Source: an uncultured Pelagibacteraceae bacterium
Lineage (GTDB): Bacteria > Pseudomonadota > Alphaproteobacteria > Pelagibacterales > Pelagibacteraceae
Assembly (NCBI GenBank): GCA_902571375.1
Contig: CACGBP010000002.1
Coordinates: 177,986 to 217,036 of the forward strand
Direction: 5' to 3'
DNA: 39,051 nt
Part shown: positions 16,890-25,607 of the stretch, piece after piece
Layout: each line of letters begins with the position of its first letter
How positions within the stretch are numbered: position 1 is the first letter of the stretch
Position numbers and translations under genes: made by a program
Notes under the pieces: generated by a model
The model's input: only the letters and a program-made list of their open reading frames with translations
The model's database searches: none
Told to the model about the DNA's origin: nothing

Positions 16890-18384
16890 TTTTTTTTGTC
16901 AAAGTTTTATAAATATGCCAAAGAACAATCGATATAGTAGTTAGTAATATACAAACTGTTAAAGTTCTGTCCCAAAGAAATTCCCATGAACCATTGCTTA
17001 AAAGCAAAGATCTTCTTAAATTTTCTTCCATAAGTCCGCCAAGTACAAATGCAAGTATCAGAGGAGGCATTGGAAAGTCATATAATCTTAAGAATGTTGC
17101 AACAAGCGCTATTCCTATCATTAAATAAATATCAAAATTATTAAACGACATTACATAAATTCCTGTTATTGAAAAAAATAAAATTAAAGGAATTAAATAA
17201 TTTTTAGGCACTGCGAGAATTCTAGCAATATAAGGAATTAATGGGAGGTTAAGTATTAATAAGATAACCATTCCAATATACATAGACATTATTACGGACC
17301 AAAAAATTTCTGGGTTAGTCATATACAACCTTGGCCCAGGTTGAATACCAAAACCTAAAAGAGCTCCTAACATTACTGCAGTAGTTCCACTTCCTGGTAT
17401 ACCTAATGTTAACATTGGAACAAATGAACCAGAACATGCTGCATTATTTGCAGTTTCAGGTGCAGATAATCCATTTACACTTCCCTTTCCAAACTTTTCT
17501 TTTTCATCATCTTTAACCAAATTTCTTTCCATTCCATAAGCTAGAAATGATGCAATAGTAGCTCCTGCTCCTGGCAATACACCAATTAAAAATCCAATAA
17601 TAGAAGATCTTGGAATAGTTTTGTACATTTTCCCTCTTTCTTCTTTATTAATTTTTATCGAACCTAATTCGGTTAATGAAACTTGTTTAGCTGCAGCTGT
17701 TGGATCATTTCTTTTTAGAATAATGGTTAATGCCTCACTCATTGCAAAGGTTGCCATCACAACAAGTACGAAGCTTATTCCATCTGTTAAATTCATATTA
17801 TCAAATGTAAATCTAGTAATATCTGATAAAGAATCTTGTCCAACAGATGCCAACATTAATCCTAGCACCACCATCATCATTGCTTTAAGAAATTGACCCT
17901 TTGATGAAAAAGCTGCAATAGCAGTTAATCCTAAAATCATCAGTGCAAAATAATCGGGTGATCTGAATGACAAACTTACTTTAGATAAACTTGGTGCCAT
18001 AAATAATAAATAGATTGCAGATAATGTTCCTCCTGCAAATGAGCTCCATGCAGCAATAGCTAAAGCTTTACCAGCTTTACCTTGTTGAGCCATTGGGTAA
18101 CCATCAAATGATGTAGCAACTGTTCCTGGAACACCAGGTGCATTTAATAAAATTGATGATGTTGAACCACCAAAAACAGCACCATAATAAACACCAGCCA
18201 TCAAAATTAATCCAGTAGCAGGATCAAAGCCATATGTAATAGGTATCATTAATGCAATTGCAGTCATTGGACCAAGGCCCGGTAGCATTCCAATTATTGT
18301 TCCAAAGAAACAACCAATCATCACCATGAAAATATTTTGAAATGTAAGTGCTGTAGTTAAACCAATTAATATTCCTTCAATCAT
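16879..18384 (-). CDS. tctA: Tripartite tricarboxylate transporter, large membrane subunit TctA
   Basis: This 501-aa membrane protein has about 10-12 hydrophobic segments and the duplicated TctA motifs GMLPGLGPMTAIALMIP (N-terminal half) and GVLPGAGATIASFLAYG (C-terminal half), which line the substrate path. APETANNAACSGSFVP and TLGIPGSGTTAVMLGALLG are further family hallmarks. It works with TctB and the periplasmic binder TctC in proton- or sodium-driven uptake of tri- or dicarboxylates. It overlaps tctB by 4 bp, so expression is likely coupled. Confidence 0.96.
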   Translation of the reverse strand: MIEGILIGLTTALTFQNIFMVMIGCFFGTIIGMLPGLGPMTAIALMIPITYGFDPATGLILMAGVYYGAVFGGSTSSILLNAPGVPGTVATSFDGYPMAQQGKAGKALAIAAWSSFAGGTLSAIYLLFMAPSLSKVSLSFRSPDYFALMILGLTAIAAFSSKGQFLKAMMMVVLGLMLASVGQDSLSDITRFTFDNMNLTDGISFVLVVMATFAMSEALTIILKRNDPTAAAKQVSLTELGSIKINKEERGKMYKTIPRSSIIGFLIGVLPGAGATIASFLAYGMERNLVKDDEKEKFGKGSVNGLSAPETANNAACSGSFVPMLTLGIPGSGTTAVMLGALLGFGIQPGPRLYMTNPEIFWSVIMSMYIGMVILLILNLPLIPYIARILAVPKNYLIPLILFFSITGIYVMSFNNFDIYLMIGIALVATFLRLYDFPMPPLILAFVLGGLMEENLRRSLLLSNGSWEFLWDRTLTVCILLTTISIVLWHIYKTLTKKTNQ

Positions 18385-18851
18385 CCCATTACTCCAATTG
18401 ATTTCAAGAAAGGATCTCTTAAATAAATGTCAAGAACTCCATGTAACAAATACATAAATACTGCAACAAATGGGAAAGATAATAGAAACATCAAGATCCA
18501 TCTTCTTTCACCTAAAAAATAATAAGAAGCAAATAAAAACAAAGATGTCGTTAAAAAGTATCCAACCTTTAAAATTGTTGCTCCATATATAATAGCAATA
18601 AGAATTAAAATTCCTGTTTTTTTATACTCTAAAGTTTTGTGCTCAACTTTAATAGTATCAGGATCTGGTAAAATTAACTTTAAACCAGAAAAAAATAACC
18701 CTGTATAACCTAAATAAATCGGAAATGTTCTAGCATTAAAAGGTGCATTTTCATCAAATGCAAAAACTTGAATTTGATAAGCTGTGTATAAATAAAATGC
18801 TGAAAAAATAAAAAAGAGCAGTGATATAATTTTTGTAGTATTTATATTCAC
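18381..18851 (-). CDS. tctB: Tripartite tricarboxylate transporter, small membrane subunit TctB
   Basis: This 156-aa protein has four hydrophobic segments (starting at residues 8, 46, 82 and 117) and the usual NARTFPIYLGYTGLFFSGL loop after the first. It starts with GTG at 18851; no ATG lies before the first membrane segment. A possible ribosome-binding GGAAGAG is placed 3 nt upstream, an unusually short spacing. That region and the start codon are inside one arm of an 11-bp inverted repeat whose other arm is codons 9-12 of this gene, followed by a U-tract. Expression relative to tctC is therefore likely reduced. Confidence 0.9.
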   Translation of the reverse strand: MNINTTKIISLLFFIFSAFYLYTAYQIQVFAFDENAPFNARTFPIYLGYTGLFFSGLKLILPDPDTIKVEHKTLEYKKTGILILIAIIYGATILKVGYFLTTSLFLFASYYFLGERRWILMFLLSFPFVAVFMYLLHGVLDIYLRDPFLKSIGVMG

Positions 18852-18860
18852 TGCTCTTCC
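18808..18860 (-). terminator. Hairpin with U-tract covering the tctB start (attenuator candidate)
   Basis: On the minus strand AAGAGCAGTGA and TCACTGCTCTT form a perfect 11-bp inverted repeat (plus-strand arms 18848-18858 and 18814-18824). With one bulged A the stem extends by TATAA/TTATA. The 3' arm runs directly into six T residues, an A and six more T residues. The shape is that of an intrinsic terminator located between tctC and the body of tctB, and the 5' arm contains the tctB GTG start codon and its upstream GGAAGAG. Confidence 0.65.
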
Positions 18861-18880
18861 AAATTAATTAACCCTAAGGA

Positions 18881-19861
18881 TTAAATAACTCCTAGTTTTT
18901 TCATAAGAGCTGTCATTTCTTTAGTTTGAGTTTTTAAAAACTTAACAAACTTTTTGTCTGGGTTGTAAATATTAACCCAAGCATTTCTTGCTCTCACGGC
19001 TTCCCATTCAGGAGTTTTTTGTACATCGCCTAACATTTTAGCAATAGCTTTCTTGTCTTTATTACTCATGCCTGGAGGGCCAAAAAATCCTCTCCAGTTT
19101 ACGAATTGTACATCATATCCTTGTTCTTTAAGTGTTGGTGCATCTGGTGCATCAGCAACTCTTTCAGGTGCAGTGATACCAATAATTCTTACTTGGTCTC
19201 TTGCTCCCATAAGTTCACCTAAACCTGTAGAAATAATTTGTGTTTCTCCAGATAAAAGTCCAGCTAATGCTTTTCCGCCTGCATCATAAGGAATGTAAGC
19301 TACATCATTTGGATTAGCTCCAGCAGCTTGAAATGCTAAAGCACCAATCAAATGGTCCATACTTCCTCTTACAGAACCACCAGCCATTTTAATTGAGCTA
19401 GGGTTTGCTTTGTATGCATCAACAACATCTTTAAAGTTTTTGTAAGGTGAGTCTTTTGCAACTGCGATTGCACCATAGTCACCAATTACACCAGCGATTG
19501 GCACAACATCTTTATAAGATAAAGTTCCACTACCACTTACATAACCTTTGTGTCTTGTAATTGATCTTAAAACTAATGGTGTTGATTGTACTAAGATTGT
19601 GTTTTCAGGCTTAGTATTAATCATGTAAGCTAGTGCTTTACCACCACCACCACCTGACATGTTTTCAAAAGATGCACTTTTTAAAAAGCCAGCTTTTGTT
19701 AAAGCTTCTCCAGTACCTCTAGCAGTTCCATCCCAACCACCGCCAGCACCACCACCAATTACAAAGTGTAATTTTTCAATTGCAATTGAGTTTACTGTTG
19801 TTGTTGATAATAAAAGAACAGCTGAGAATAAAACTGAAAAAAAAGATTTAATTAGTTTCAT
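18881..19861 (-). CDS. tctC: Tripartite tricarboxylate transporter, periplasmic binding protein TctC
   Basis: This 326-aa solute-binding protein of the Bug/TctC family has a signal peptide (two Lys, hydrophobic to about residue 25, cleavage near NSIA). Family signatures are IGGGAGGGWDGTARGTGEAL near the N-terminus (ligand-carboxylate loop), the VVPIAGVIGDYGAIAV region and VNWRGFFGPPGMS. Bug proteins bind carboxylates such as citrate, glutarate or other organic acids; the ligand is unknown. A clear promoter and a GAGAGGA ribosome-binding site precede it. As first gene before the hairpin, it should be the most expressed member of the operon. Confidence 0.95.
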   Translation of the reverse strand: MKLIKSFFSVLFSAVLLLSTTTVNSIAIEKLHFVIGGGAGGGWDGTARGTGEALTKAGFLKSASFENMSGGGGGKALAYMINTKPENTILVQSTPLVLRSITRHKGYVSGSGTLSYKDVVPIAGVIGDYGAIAVAKDSPYKNFKDVVDAYKANPSSIKMAGGSVRGSMDHLIGALAFQAAGANPNDVAYIPYDAGGKALAGLLSGETQIISTGLGELMGARDQVRIIGITAPERVADAPDAPTLKEQGYDVQFVNWRGFFGPPGMSNKDKKAIAKMLGDVQKTPEWEAVRARNAWVNIYNPDKKFVKFLKTQTKEMTALMKKLGVI

Positions 19862-19894
19862 TATTTCCTCTCGTTGTTATATTTAATGACTTTA

Positions 19895-19923
19895 ATTAAA
19901 CATATTTTGTGTAAACTAGTCAA
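19895..19923 (-). promoter_or_regulatory. tctC promoter
   Basis: On the minus strand TTGACT (19918-19923), 17 bp, then TTTAAT (19895-19900): five of six matches at each box to the sigma-70-type consensus. It predicts a leader of about 27 nt, and the Shine-Dalgarno GAGAGGA lies 4 nt before the tctC ATG. Confidence 0.65.
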
Positions 19924-19941
19924 CAACCAAAGATAGAATAC

Positions 19942-21021
19942 ATGTTAAAAGCGATTCACTTTGACCGGGAAAACCTAGGTCAATTATTTTCAAAAAAATT
20001 CTTCATAGTAATTCTAATTTCTATTCCAAGCGCAATTATTGCAGATATTTTAAATATTCCACTTGCTTGGATGATCGGTCCAATGGTTGCAACATCTTTT
20101 ATTGCATTAAAAGGTTTTCAAGTGCTAATGCCTAAAATAGCTCTGAGCTTTATATTAATTATTTTAGGACTTCACATTGGAAATTATATTGACCAAAATC
20201 TTTTTATTCAAATGGCTAATTGGATTTGGACAACAGTTATTATGTTTTTTTATATTGTTGTGAGTATCTTTATTGTTTCAAAATATTTACAAAAATTTTC
20301 AGCATATAAAAAGAAAACATCTATATTTTCTGCTGCTCCAGGTGCATTAGGTCCTTTAATGATTTTGGCTGAATATGAAAAATCAGACTTATCCCAAGTC
20401 GCGACAGCTCACCTAATAAGATTAATAATTATAATAACTTTATTCCCTTTTATAATTGTCAGTCTTTACCCGGCTGAAGCTTTGGAATTAGAAAAATTTG
20501 ATTATATGTCTCAAAACCACTGGGAATTATTTTTATTATTAGTAGCATCGTTAATATTTATATTCTTTTTTGATAAGTTTAAATTTCCAGCAGCGCTGCT
20601 TTCAGGCACATTGGTTGCAAGCGGTGTGTTACAGATATTTGATATAGCCTCCTATAAACTTCCTGATGCTTCCATTAATTTTTGTCTATTAATTTTAGGA
20701 GCATCTGTTGGGTGTAGATTTGCTAATAAAACATTTAAAGAGGTTGCAAGCAATTCTTTTCATGGATTAGTTGCAACTATACTTTTAGTTCTATTAGGTT
20801 TGGGTGCAGCATACATTGCAACTTTTTTTGTTGATAATAATTTTTTAAGCTTGATTTTGTCCTTCTGTCCTGGTGGGATTTATGAAGTAGCTGTAATAGC
20901 TATTGCTTTTGATTTAGAACCAGATTTCGTTGCCTTTCATCACATTATAAGATTATTATTCATTTTATTTATCGTACCTGTAATACTAAGATTAGTAGAG
21001 AAAACTAAGATAAAGAATTAG
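19942..21021 (+). CDS. AbrB-family membrane protein (duplicated domain)
   Basis: This 359-aa protein has about 10 hydrophobic segments and two copies of the AbrB duplication domain. The repeats align around LAWMIGPMVATSF with AAPGALGPLMILAEYE in the first half and FPAALLSGTLVASG with FCPGGIYEVAVIAIAFDLEP in the second; each ends in a His-x2-Arg-Leu segment (AHLIRLIIIIT and HHIIRLLFILF). Members were once labelled ammonia monooxygenase, which is misleading; they are putative permeases of unknown substrate. It is divergent from tctC, so a role in carboxylate physiology is possible but only inferred from position. Its end overlaps the convergent GT9 gene by 17 bp. Confidence 0.8.
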   Translation: MLKAIHFDRENLGQLFSKKFFIVILISIPSAIIADILNIPLAWMIGPMVATSFIALKGFQVLMPKIALSFILIILGLHIGNYIDQNLFIQMANWIWTTVIMFFYIVVSIFIVSKYLQKFSAYKKKTSIFSAAPGALGPLMILAEYEKSDLSQVATAHLIRLIIIITLFPFIIVSLYPAEALELEKFDYMSQNHWELFLLLVASLIFIFFFDKFKFPAALLSGTLVASGVLQIFDIASYKLPDASINFCLLILGASVGCRFANKTFKEVASNSFHGLVATILLVLLGLGAAYIATFFVDNNFLSLILSFCPGGIYEVAVIAIAFDLEPDFVAFHHIIRLLFILFIVPVILRLVEKTKIKN

Positions 21022-21946
21022 ATAATCTTTCAAAAACTTTTTCAGCACTCAAGTTATCAAGATCATTTACCTGTATTGGCTTAAAGTTCTCTCTTTCAAT
21101 ACTAACTTTATATGCTGTGGTGTGTTTACCAAATAAAGTTAAACCTTTAGCCTCGACATGTGCAGCAATATGCGCTGGACCAGTATCATTAGCAACTACG
21201 AAAGAACTTCCTTTAATCAAGGCAGTTAATTGAGATATATCTAGTGCTCTTCCATTATCCAATAAGGCAATCGCGTTTAGATCTTTTGCCTCTTTTATTT
21301 CTGATGGGCCAGGAGCAGTTACAACTTTATACTCATCACCGTATCTATCTGAAATCAATTTAATAAGATTATTGTAATAAGGCCATTTTTTTATTTTTAA
21401 ATGTGGTGAACAAAAAGGAAATAATAAAATATATTTATCAAACTTATAAAAATTTTTAATTTCGCTGATATCTGTAGAGGCCCAGCTAAAGTCGGGCTTT
21501 AAAGTATTAAAAGTTTTTAAACCAGATTCCTTTAACTGATGGTTAAACCTTTCTAATACTGAAATTTTGTCAAACTCCTCTTTATTTTGATCTGATGGTA
21601 GTGTTGTAACTGAACTCGACCAAATTATTTTATCAGCTTTTGGGAAAAGAATACTTTTGTAGAAATTAGTTCTTGATGAATTTTGAAGATCAAAAATTTT
21701 TGAGAATTTATGTTTTTTTAGTTCTCTCATTAGAAAATATAAATAAATTAAATTATATTTTGGTAACCTTTTGTCCAAAATAACCTTATGAATAAAAGGA
21801 TTTTTCTTAAATAAATCGAAGTAAGGTTTGGTTGTAAGAAGATATATTTGATCATTTTTATGGTTTTCAAAAATATCTTGAATTGCACCACTTGCTTGAG
21901 CTATATCTCCTAATGATCCGTGTTTAATAATTAAAATATTAGACAT
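21005..21946 (-). CDS. Glycosyltransferase family 9 (heptosyltransferase-like)
   Basis: This 313-aa protein starts from the ATG at 21946 (MSNILIIKHGSLGD); the frame extends nine codons further upstream, but the GT9 fold begins at this Met. N-terminal IIKHGSLGDIAQA is the acceptor-side loop of ADP-heptose:LPS heptosyltransferases and the C-terminal VVANDTGPAHIAAH is the donor-binding signature. LFPFCSPHLKIKKWP fills the middle region. The expected role is transfer of a heptose or related sugar to the LPS core. It is divergent from the DUF6165 gene with a 32-bp gap. Confidence 0.88.
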   Translation of the reverse strand: MSNILIIKHGSLGDIAQASGAIQDIFENHKNDQIYLLTTKPYFDLFKKNPFIHKVILDKRLPKYNLIYLYFLMRELKKHKFSKIFDLQNSSRTNFYKSILFPKADKIIWSSSVTTLPSDQNKEEFDKISVLERFNHQLKESGLKTFNTLKPDFSWASTDISEIKNFYKFDKYILLFPFCSPHLKIKKWPYYNNLIKLISDRYGDEYKVVTAPGPSEIKEAKDLNAIALLDNGRALDISQLTALIKGSSFVVANDTGPAHIAAHVEAKGLTLFGKHTTAYKVSIERENFKPIQVNDLDNLSAEKVFERLSNSLS

Positions 21947-21978
21947 ATTTATAACAAGATAACACAGTATCAAATTTT

Positions 21979-22368
21979 ATGAATAAAATTATCGTAGAAG
22001 TTTCAATTGGAGAACTTTTAGACAAAATTTCAATTTTAGAGATTAAACAAGGAAAGATAAAAGATCCAGAAAAGTTAAAATTTATAAACAACGAATATTC
22101 TATTCTTAAAGATCAATTAGAAAAGAATATTGAATCTGATGAAAAACTCAATGCTCTTTATCAATCTCTAAAAGAAATAAATGCAAAGCTATGGGTTATT
22201 GAGGATGACAAAAGACAATGTGAAAAAGATAAAAATTTTGGAGAAAAATTTATTAAACTTTCACGAGATGTTCATTTTTTGAATGATGATCGTGCAAAAA
22301 TTAAATTAGAGATTAACAATCACACAGGATCATCAATAAAAGAAATAAAAGAGTACACTAATTATTAA
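21979..22368 (+). CDS. DUF6165-like small protein
   Basis: This is a 129-aa soluble, mostly helical protein whose start VEVSIGELLDKISILEIK matches what I recall of the DUF6165 family (SIGELLDKITILEIK). LKEINAKLWVIEDDKRQCEKDK in the middle and VHFLNDDRAKIKLEIN near the end are also characteristic. The function is unknown; homologues often sit beside LPS-core or surface-glycan genes, as here next to GT9. The next gene starts with no gap. Confidence 0.65.
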   Translation: MNKIIVEVSIGELLDKISILEIKQGKIKDPEKLKFINNEYSILKDQLEKNIESDEKLNALYQSLKEINAKLWVIEDDKRQCEKDKNFGEKFIKLSRDVHFLNDDRAKIKLEINNHTGSSIKEIKEYTNY

Positions 22369-23520
22369 ATGGGACTTCATTTTTCAGAGGAAGAATTTAA
22401 ATCAAGAAAATTTAAAGTTTTGAATTCAATGAAAGAACAAAATATAGATGCTCTTTTAATCTTTAGACAAGAGTCTATGTATTGGTTAACAGGATACGAC
22501 ACCTTTGGGTATGTTTTTTTTCAAACATTAATCTTAGATAAAAATGGAAACATGATACTCCTTACTAGAGCTCCTGATTTAAGGCAGGCTCAAAATACAT
22601 CTAATATAGAAGATATCAGAATTTGGGTCGATAAAGACGGATCAAACCCAACTGATGATCTTAAAATTATTTTAGATGAATTAAACCTCAAAGATAAAAA
22701 ATTAGGAGTTGAATATGAAGCTTACGGTTTAACGGGTCGTAATGCACTTCGACTTAACAAATCTTTAGAAAATTATTCCAGTGTAGAAGATAAATCAGAT
22801 TTAATAACAAAGTTAAGAGTAGTTAAATCTAAAGAAGAAATTGTTTATGTAAAAAAAGCTGCAGAGCTTGCTGATAAAGCCCTAGACGAAGTGTGGAAAT
22901 ATGCAAAAGCAGGTGTAAGTGAGTCTAAGATATTAGCAGAAATGAATAGAGTTATATTTGAGGGAGGTGGTGATTATCCAGCAAATGAATTTATTATTGG
23001 TTCAGGTAAAAATGCCCTTCTATGTCGTTATCAAGCAGAAAAACAAATTTTAAATAATCAAGATCAATTAACTATAGAATGGGCTGGAACTTACAGACAT
23101 TATCACTCTGCAATGTTCAGAACTATTCCTATTGGTAAAGCAGATCCTAACCATTATAAAATGCATGAGGCTTGTCTTGAGGCATTAAAAAACTGTGAAA
23201 ATAAATTAATACCAGGAAATAAAATTGGTGAAGTTTTTGATGCTCATGCAAAAACTTTTGATGATCTTGGTTTTAAAGATGCAAGAATGAATGCATCTGG
23301 TTATTCTTTAGGTGCCACATTTTCTCCAAATTGGATGGACTGGCCTATGTTATACACTGGCAATCCCTATGTAATAGAACCAGGTAATGTGTTCTTCCTA
23401 CATATGATCTTAATGGACTCTTACAATAATTTAGCTATGAATCTAGGTGAAACGTATCTAGTAGCTCAAAATGGTAACGAAAGATTGGGTAAACATAAAT
23501 TAGATTTGGTCATACTTTAG
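22369..23520 (+). CDS. M24 (pita-bread fold) protein lacking canonical metal ligands
   Basis: This 383-aa protein has the creatinase/prolidase N-terminal domain (about 1-140; ALLIFRQESMYWLTGYD) and an M24 catalytic domain (about 145-383). Aligning by eye to the five usual metal ligands, the two Asp positions become Glu237 and Ala248 (IEWAGTYRHYHSAMFRT), the His becomes Tyr312 (ASGYSLG), the first Glu becomes His345 (PGNVFFLH), and only the last Glu361 (LGETYLV) remains. It is therefore unlikely to be a standard Xaa-Pro dipeptidase; like creatinase it may act without metals on a small C-N substrate. It is co-transcribed with the DUF6165 gene (no gap). Confidence 0.8.
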   Translation: MGLHFSEEEFKSRKFKVLNSMKEQNIDALLIFRQESMYWLTGYDTFGYVFFQTLILDKNGNMILLTRAPDLRQAQNTSNIEDIRIWVDKDGSNPTDDLKIILDELNLKDKKLGVEYEAYGLTGRNALRLNKSLENYSSVEDKSDLITKLRVVKSKEEIVYVKKAAELADKALDEVWKYAKAGVSESKILAEMNRVIFEGGGDYPANEFIIGSGKNALLCRYQAEKQILNNQDQLTIEWAGTYRHYHSAMFRTIPIGKADPNHYKMHEACLEALKNCENKLIPGNKIGEVFDAHAKTFDDLGFKDARMNASGYSLGATFSPNWMDWPMLYTGNPYVIEPGNVFFLHMILMDSYNNLAMNLGETYLVAQNGNERLGKHKLDLVIL

Positions 23521-23567
23521 TCTTTTTATTTTTATTTTAGATAATATTTTATTTGTTATAAGAGCTT

Positions 23568-25601
23568 ATGAAAGAATGTATTTTAGGAATTAGTTCATTT
23601 GGCCATGATACATCTGCTTGTCTAGTTGATGTCTCCAATTCAAATACAATTTTTGCATCAGCTCAAGAAAGATATTCTAATATAAAATTTGATGACACTA
23701 TTCCATTTTACACTATTAATGAATGCTTAAAAATTGCAGAAAAATTAGGTTACAAAATAATTAAGGCTACAATTTCTTGTGATTATAAACTATTTGTAGG
23801 AGACTATCTTTTCAAAAGGGTAGATGAAATTCTTCAAAACAAAAATTTATCATTAAATTATATAAATCTATTAAAAAAAAACTTAAATCACTCTAATTAT
23901 TTTAATAAATTTAATTTATCAAAAAATTGCTTAACAGACTTTTATTCAGATAAGAAAAGTTTTTTATCCAATCAAAAATTAGATAAGCTAAAAGATTTAA
24001 CTAGTTGGTATTTTAATTGGTCAATTAAACATCGAGAAATTCATAAAATAATACAAAAATTTATTGGAAAAATAGAACTTATTCCGATTAATCATCATTT
24101 ATCTCATGCTGCAAGCGCATATTTTAATTCTGGATTTGAAAACTCAAATATTATTGTAATAGATGGTCAAGGTGAGGAAGATGCGATCACAATATATGAT
24201 GCATCTGGAAGAAATATTAATTTAATTTCAAAAACTTTATGGCCTAACAGTTTGGGAATATTTTATTTAGAGGGAACAAGATTATTAGGTTATAAGCTGG
24301 GTGATGAATATAAAGTAATGGGTATGTCAGCTTATGGACATCCAAAATTTAAAAAGTATATTGATGAATCCTTTAGTGTAAATTCTCATGGGCAATTAGA
24401 AATTAAAGAGACAGATTACATTGGATTTTGTAATATTAAAAATACAGAACATCGTAAAGTTTGTTTTAAAAATGAATTTAAAAAATTTTTTAAAAATTTA
24501 GATAAAACAAAATTTCAACAAGAACATTTTGATTTTGCAAAAAGTATTCAAAATACTGTAGAGGATATTGGTGTTAGCTTGTCAGAATGGGCATTTAAAA
24601 AAACCAATAAAAATAAAATTTGTTTATCAGGAGGAGTTGCTTTAAACGGTTTAATGAATAACAAAATATTGAATCAAAATTATTTTGTAGATGCATTTGT
24701 ATATCCAGCATCTGGAGATGATGGAACGTCAGTTGGTTCAGCATTGTATTACCTCAGCCAGAATAAAGAATATAATTTAATCAATAAAAAAATTTCAACT
24801 TGTTTTTATGGCTATAAAGAAAATCTGCAAATTAATAAGAAAGAAAAAATTTTTGAAAATTTAATAATAGAGAAAAAAGTTAATATAGAAAAATTTATAG
24901 CTCAGAAATTAAAAGAAAATTGTGTAATTGCATTATATGACACTAGTTTAGGATCTGAATTTGGTCCAAGAGCATTAGGGGCTAGATCAATTTTGGCAAG
25001 TCCAGTAAATGAAAATATGAGGGAAATTTTAAATAAAAAAATTAAACTTAGAGAACCTTTTAGGCCATTTGCACCCATATGTATGGACGAGTATGTTAAA
25101 GATTATTTTAAGATAAAATGTAATAGCAATTTCATGTTGTTTATATGTGAAGCCAAAGAAGATAAGAAACATTTAATTCCAAGTGTAGTTCATCAAGACA
25201 ATACTGCTAGAGTACAATCAGTTAATAAAGATAATAAAAACTTATACAATATTCTAAATGAATTTTATAAAATATCAAAAGTTCCGATACTTATAAATAC
25301 AAGCTTTAATATAGGAGGTGAAGCAATTGTGAATTCGGTTGATGATGCAATTGCATCATTTAAAAAGATGGATATTGACTATTTAGTTATTAATGAATTT
25401 ATTCTTTCAAAACCAAAAAATAAAAAAAAATACAATATAGATACTTCTCAGTTTATAAAAAATAGAAGATTAAAGTTTGAAAAAGAGAATAAATTTCCAA
25501 AAATCAAAATTGGATATTATAATAGTAATTTTTATAGTAATTTCTTTACATTTTTTAAAAGGAAATTGTATGAAAAAATATATAAAAAAAAAATTTTATA
25601 A
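23568..25601 (+). CDS. NodU/CmcH family carbamoyltransferase
   Basis: This 677-aa enzyme transfers a carbamoyl group from carbamoyl phosphate, via carbamoyl-AMP, onto a hydroxyl of a sugar or natural product. The N-terminal kinase-like domain starts ILGISSFGHDTSACLV, and NHHLSHAASAYF (175-186) holds the metal-binding histidines. LSGGVALNGLMNNKIL, then SEFGPRALGARSILASP and FRPFAPICMDEY belong to the ATP and carbamoyl-phosphate binding C-terminal part, which ends with SFNIGGEAIVNS. The last about 70 residues are a Lys-rich extension. Context (GT9, DUF6165) suggests a surface glycan target. Base composition is markedly A/T- and Lys/Asn-rich. Confidence 0.92.
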   Translation: MKECILGISSFGHDTSACLVDVSNSNTIFASAQERYSNIKFDDTIPFYTINECLKIAEKLGYKIIKATISCDYKLFVGDYLFKRVDEILQNKNLSLNYINLLKKNLNHSNYFNKFNLSKNCLTDFYSDKKSFLSNQKLDKLKDLTSWYFNWSIKHREIHKIIQKFIGKIELIPINHHLSHAASAYFNSGFENSNIIVIDGQGEEDAITIYDASGRNINLISKTLWPNSLGIFYLEGTRLLGYKLGDEYKVMGMSAYGHPKFKKYIDESFSVNSHGQLEIKETDYIGFCNIKNTEHRKVCFKNEFKKFFKNLDKTKFQQEHFDFAKSIQNTVEDIGVSLSEWAFKKTNKNKICLSGGVALNGLMNNKILNQNYFVDAFVYPASGDDGTSVGSALYYLSQNKEYNLINKKISTCFYGYKENLQINKKEKIFENLIIEKKVNIEKFIAQKLKENCVIALYDTSLGSEFGPRALGARSILASPVNENMREILNKKIKLREPFRPFAPICMDEYVKDYFKIKCNSNFMLFICEAKEDKKHLIPSVVHQDNTARVQSVNKDNKNLYNILNEFYKISKVPILINTSFNIGGEAIVNSVDDAIASFKKMDIDYLVINEFILSKPKNKKKYNIDTSQFIKNRRLKFEKENKFPKIKIGYYNSNFYSNFFTFFKRKLYEKIYKKKIL

Positions 25602-25607
25602 TTAAGT

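Noticed and set aside
19934..19939. TAGAAT as a -10 for the AbrB-family gene.
   Set aside because: It lies only two bases before the ATG, which would put the start of transcription inside the coding sequence, and no -35 is seen.
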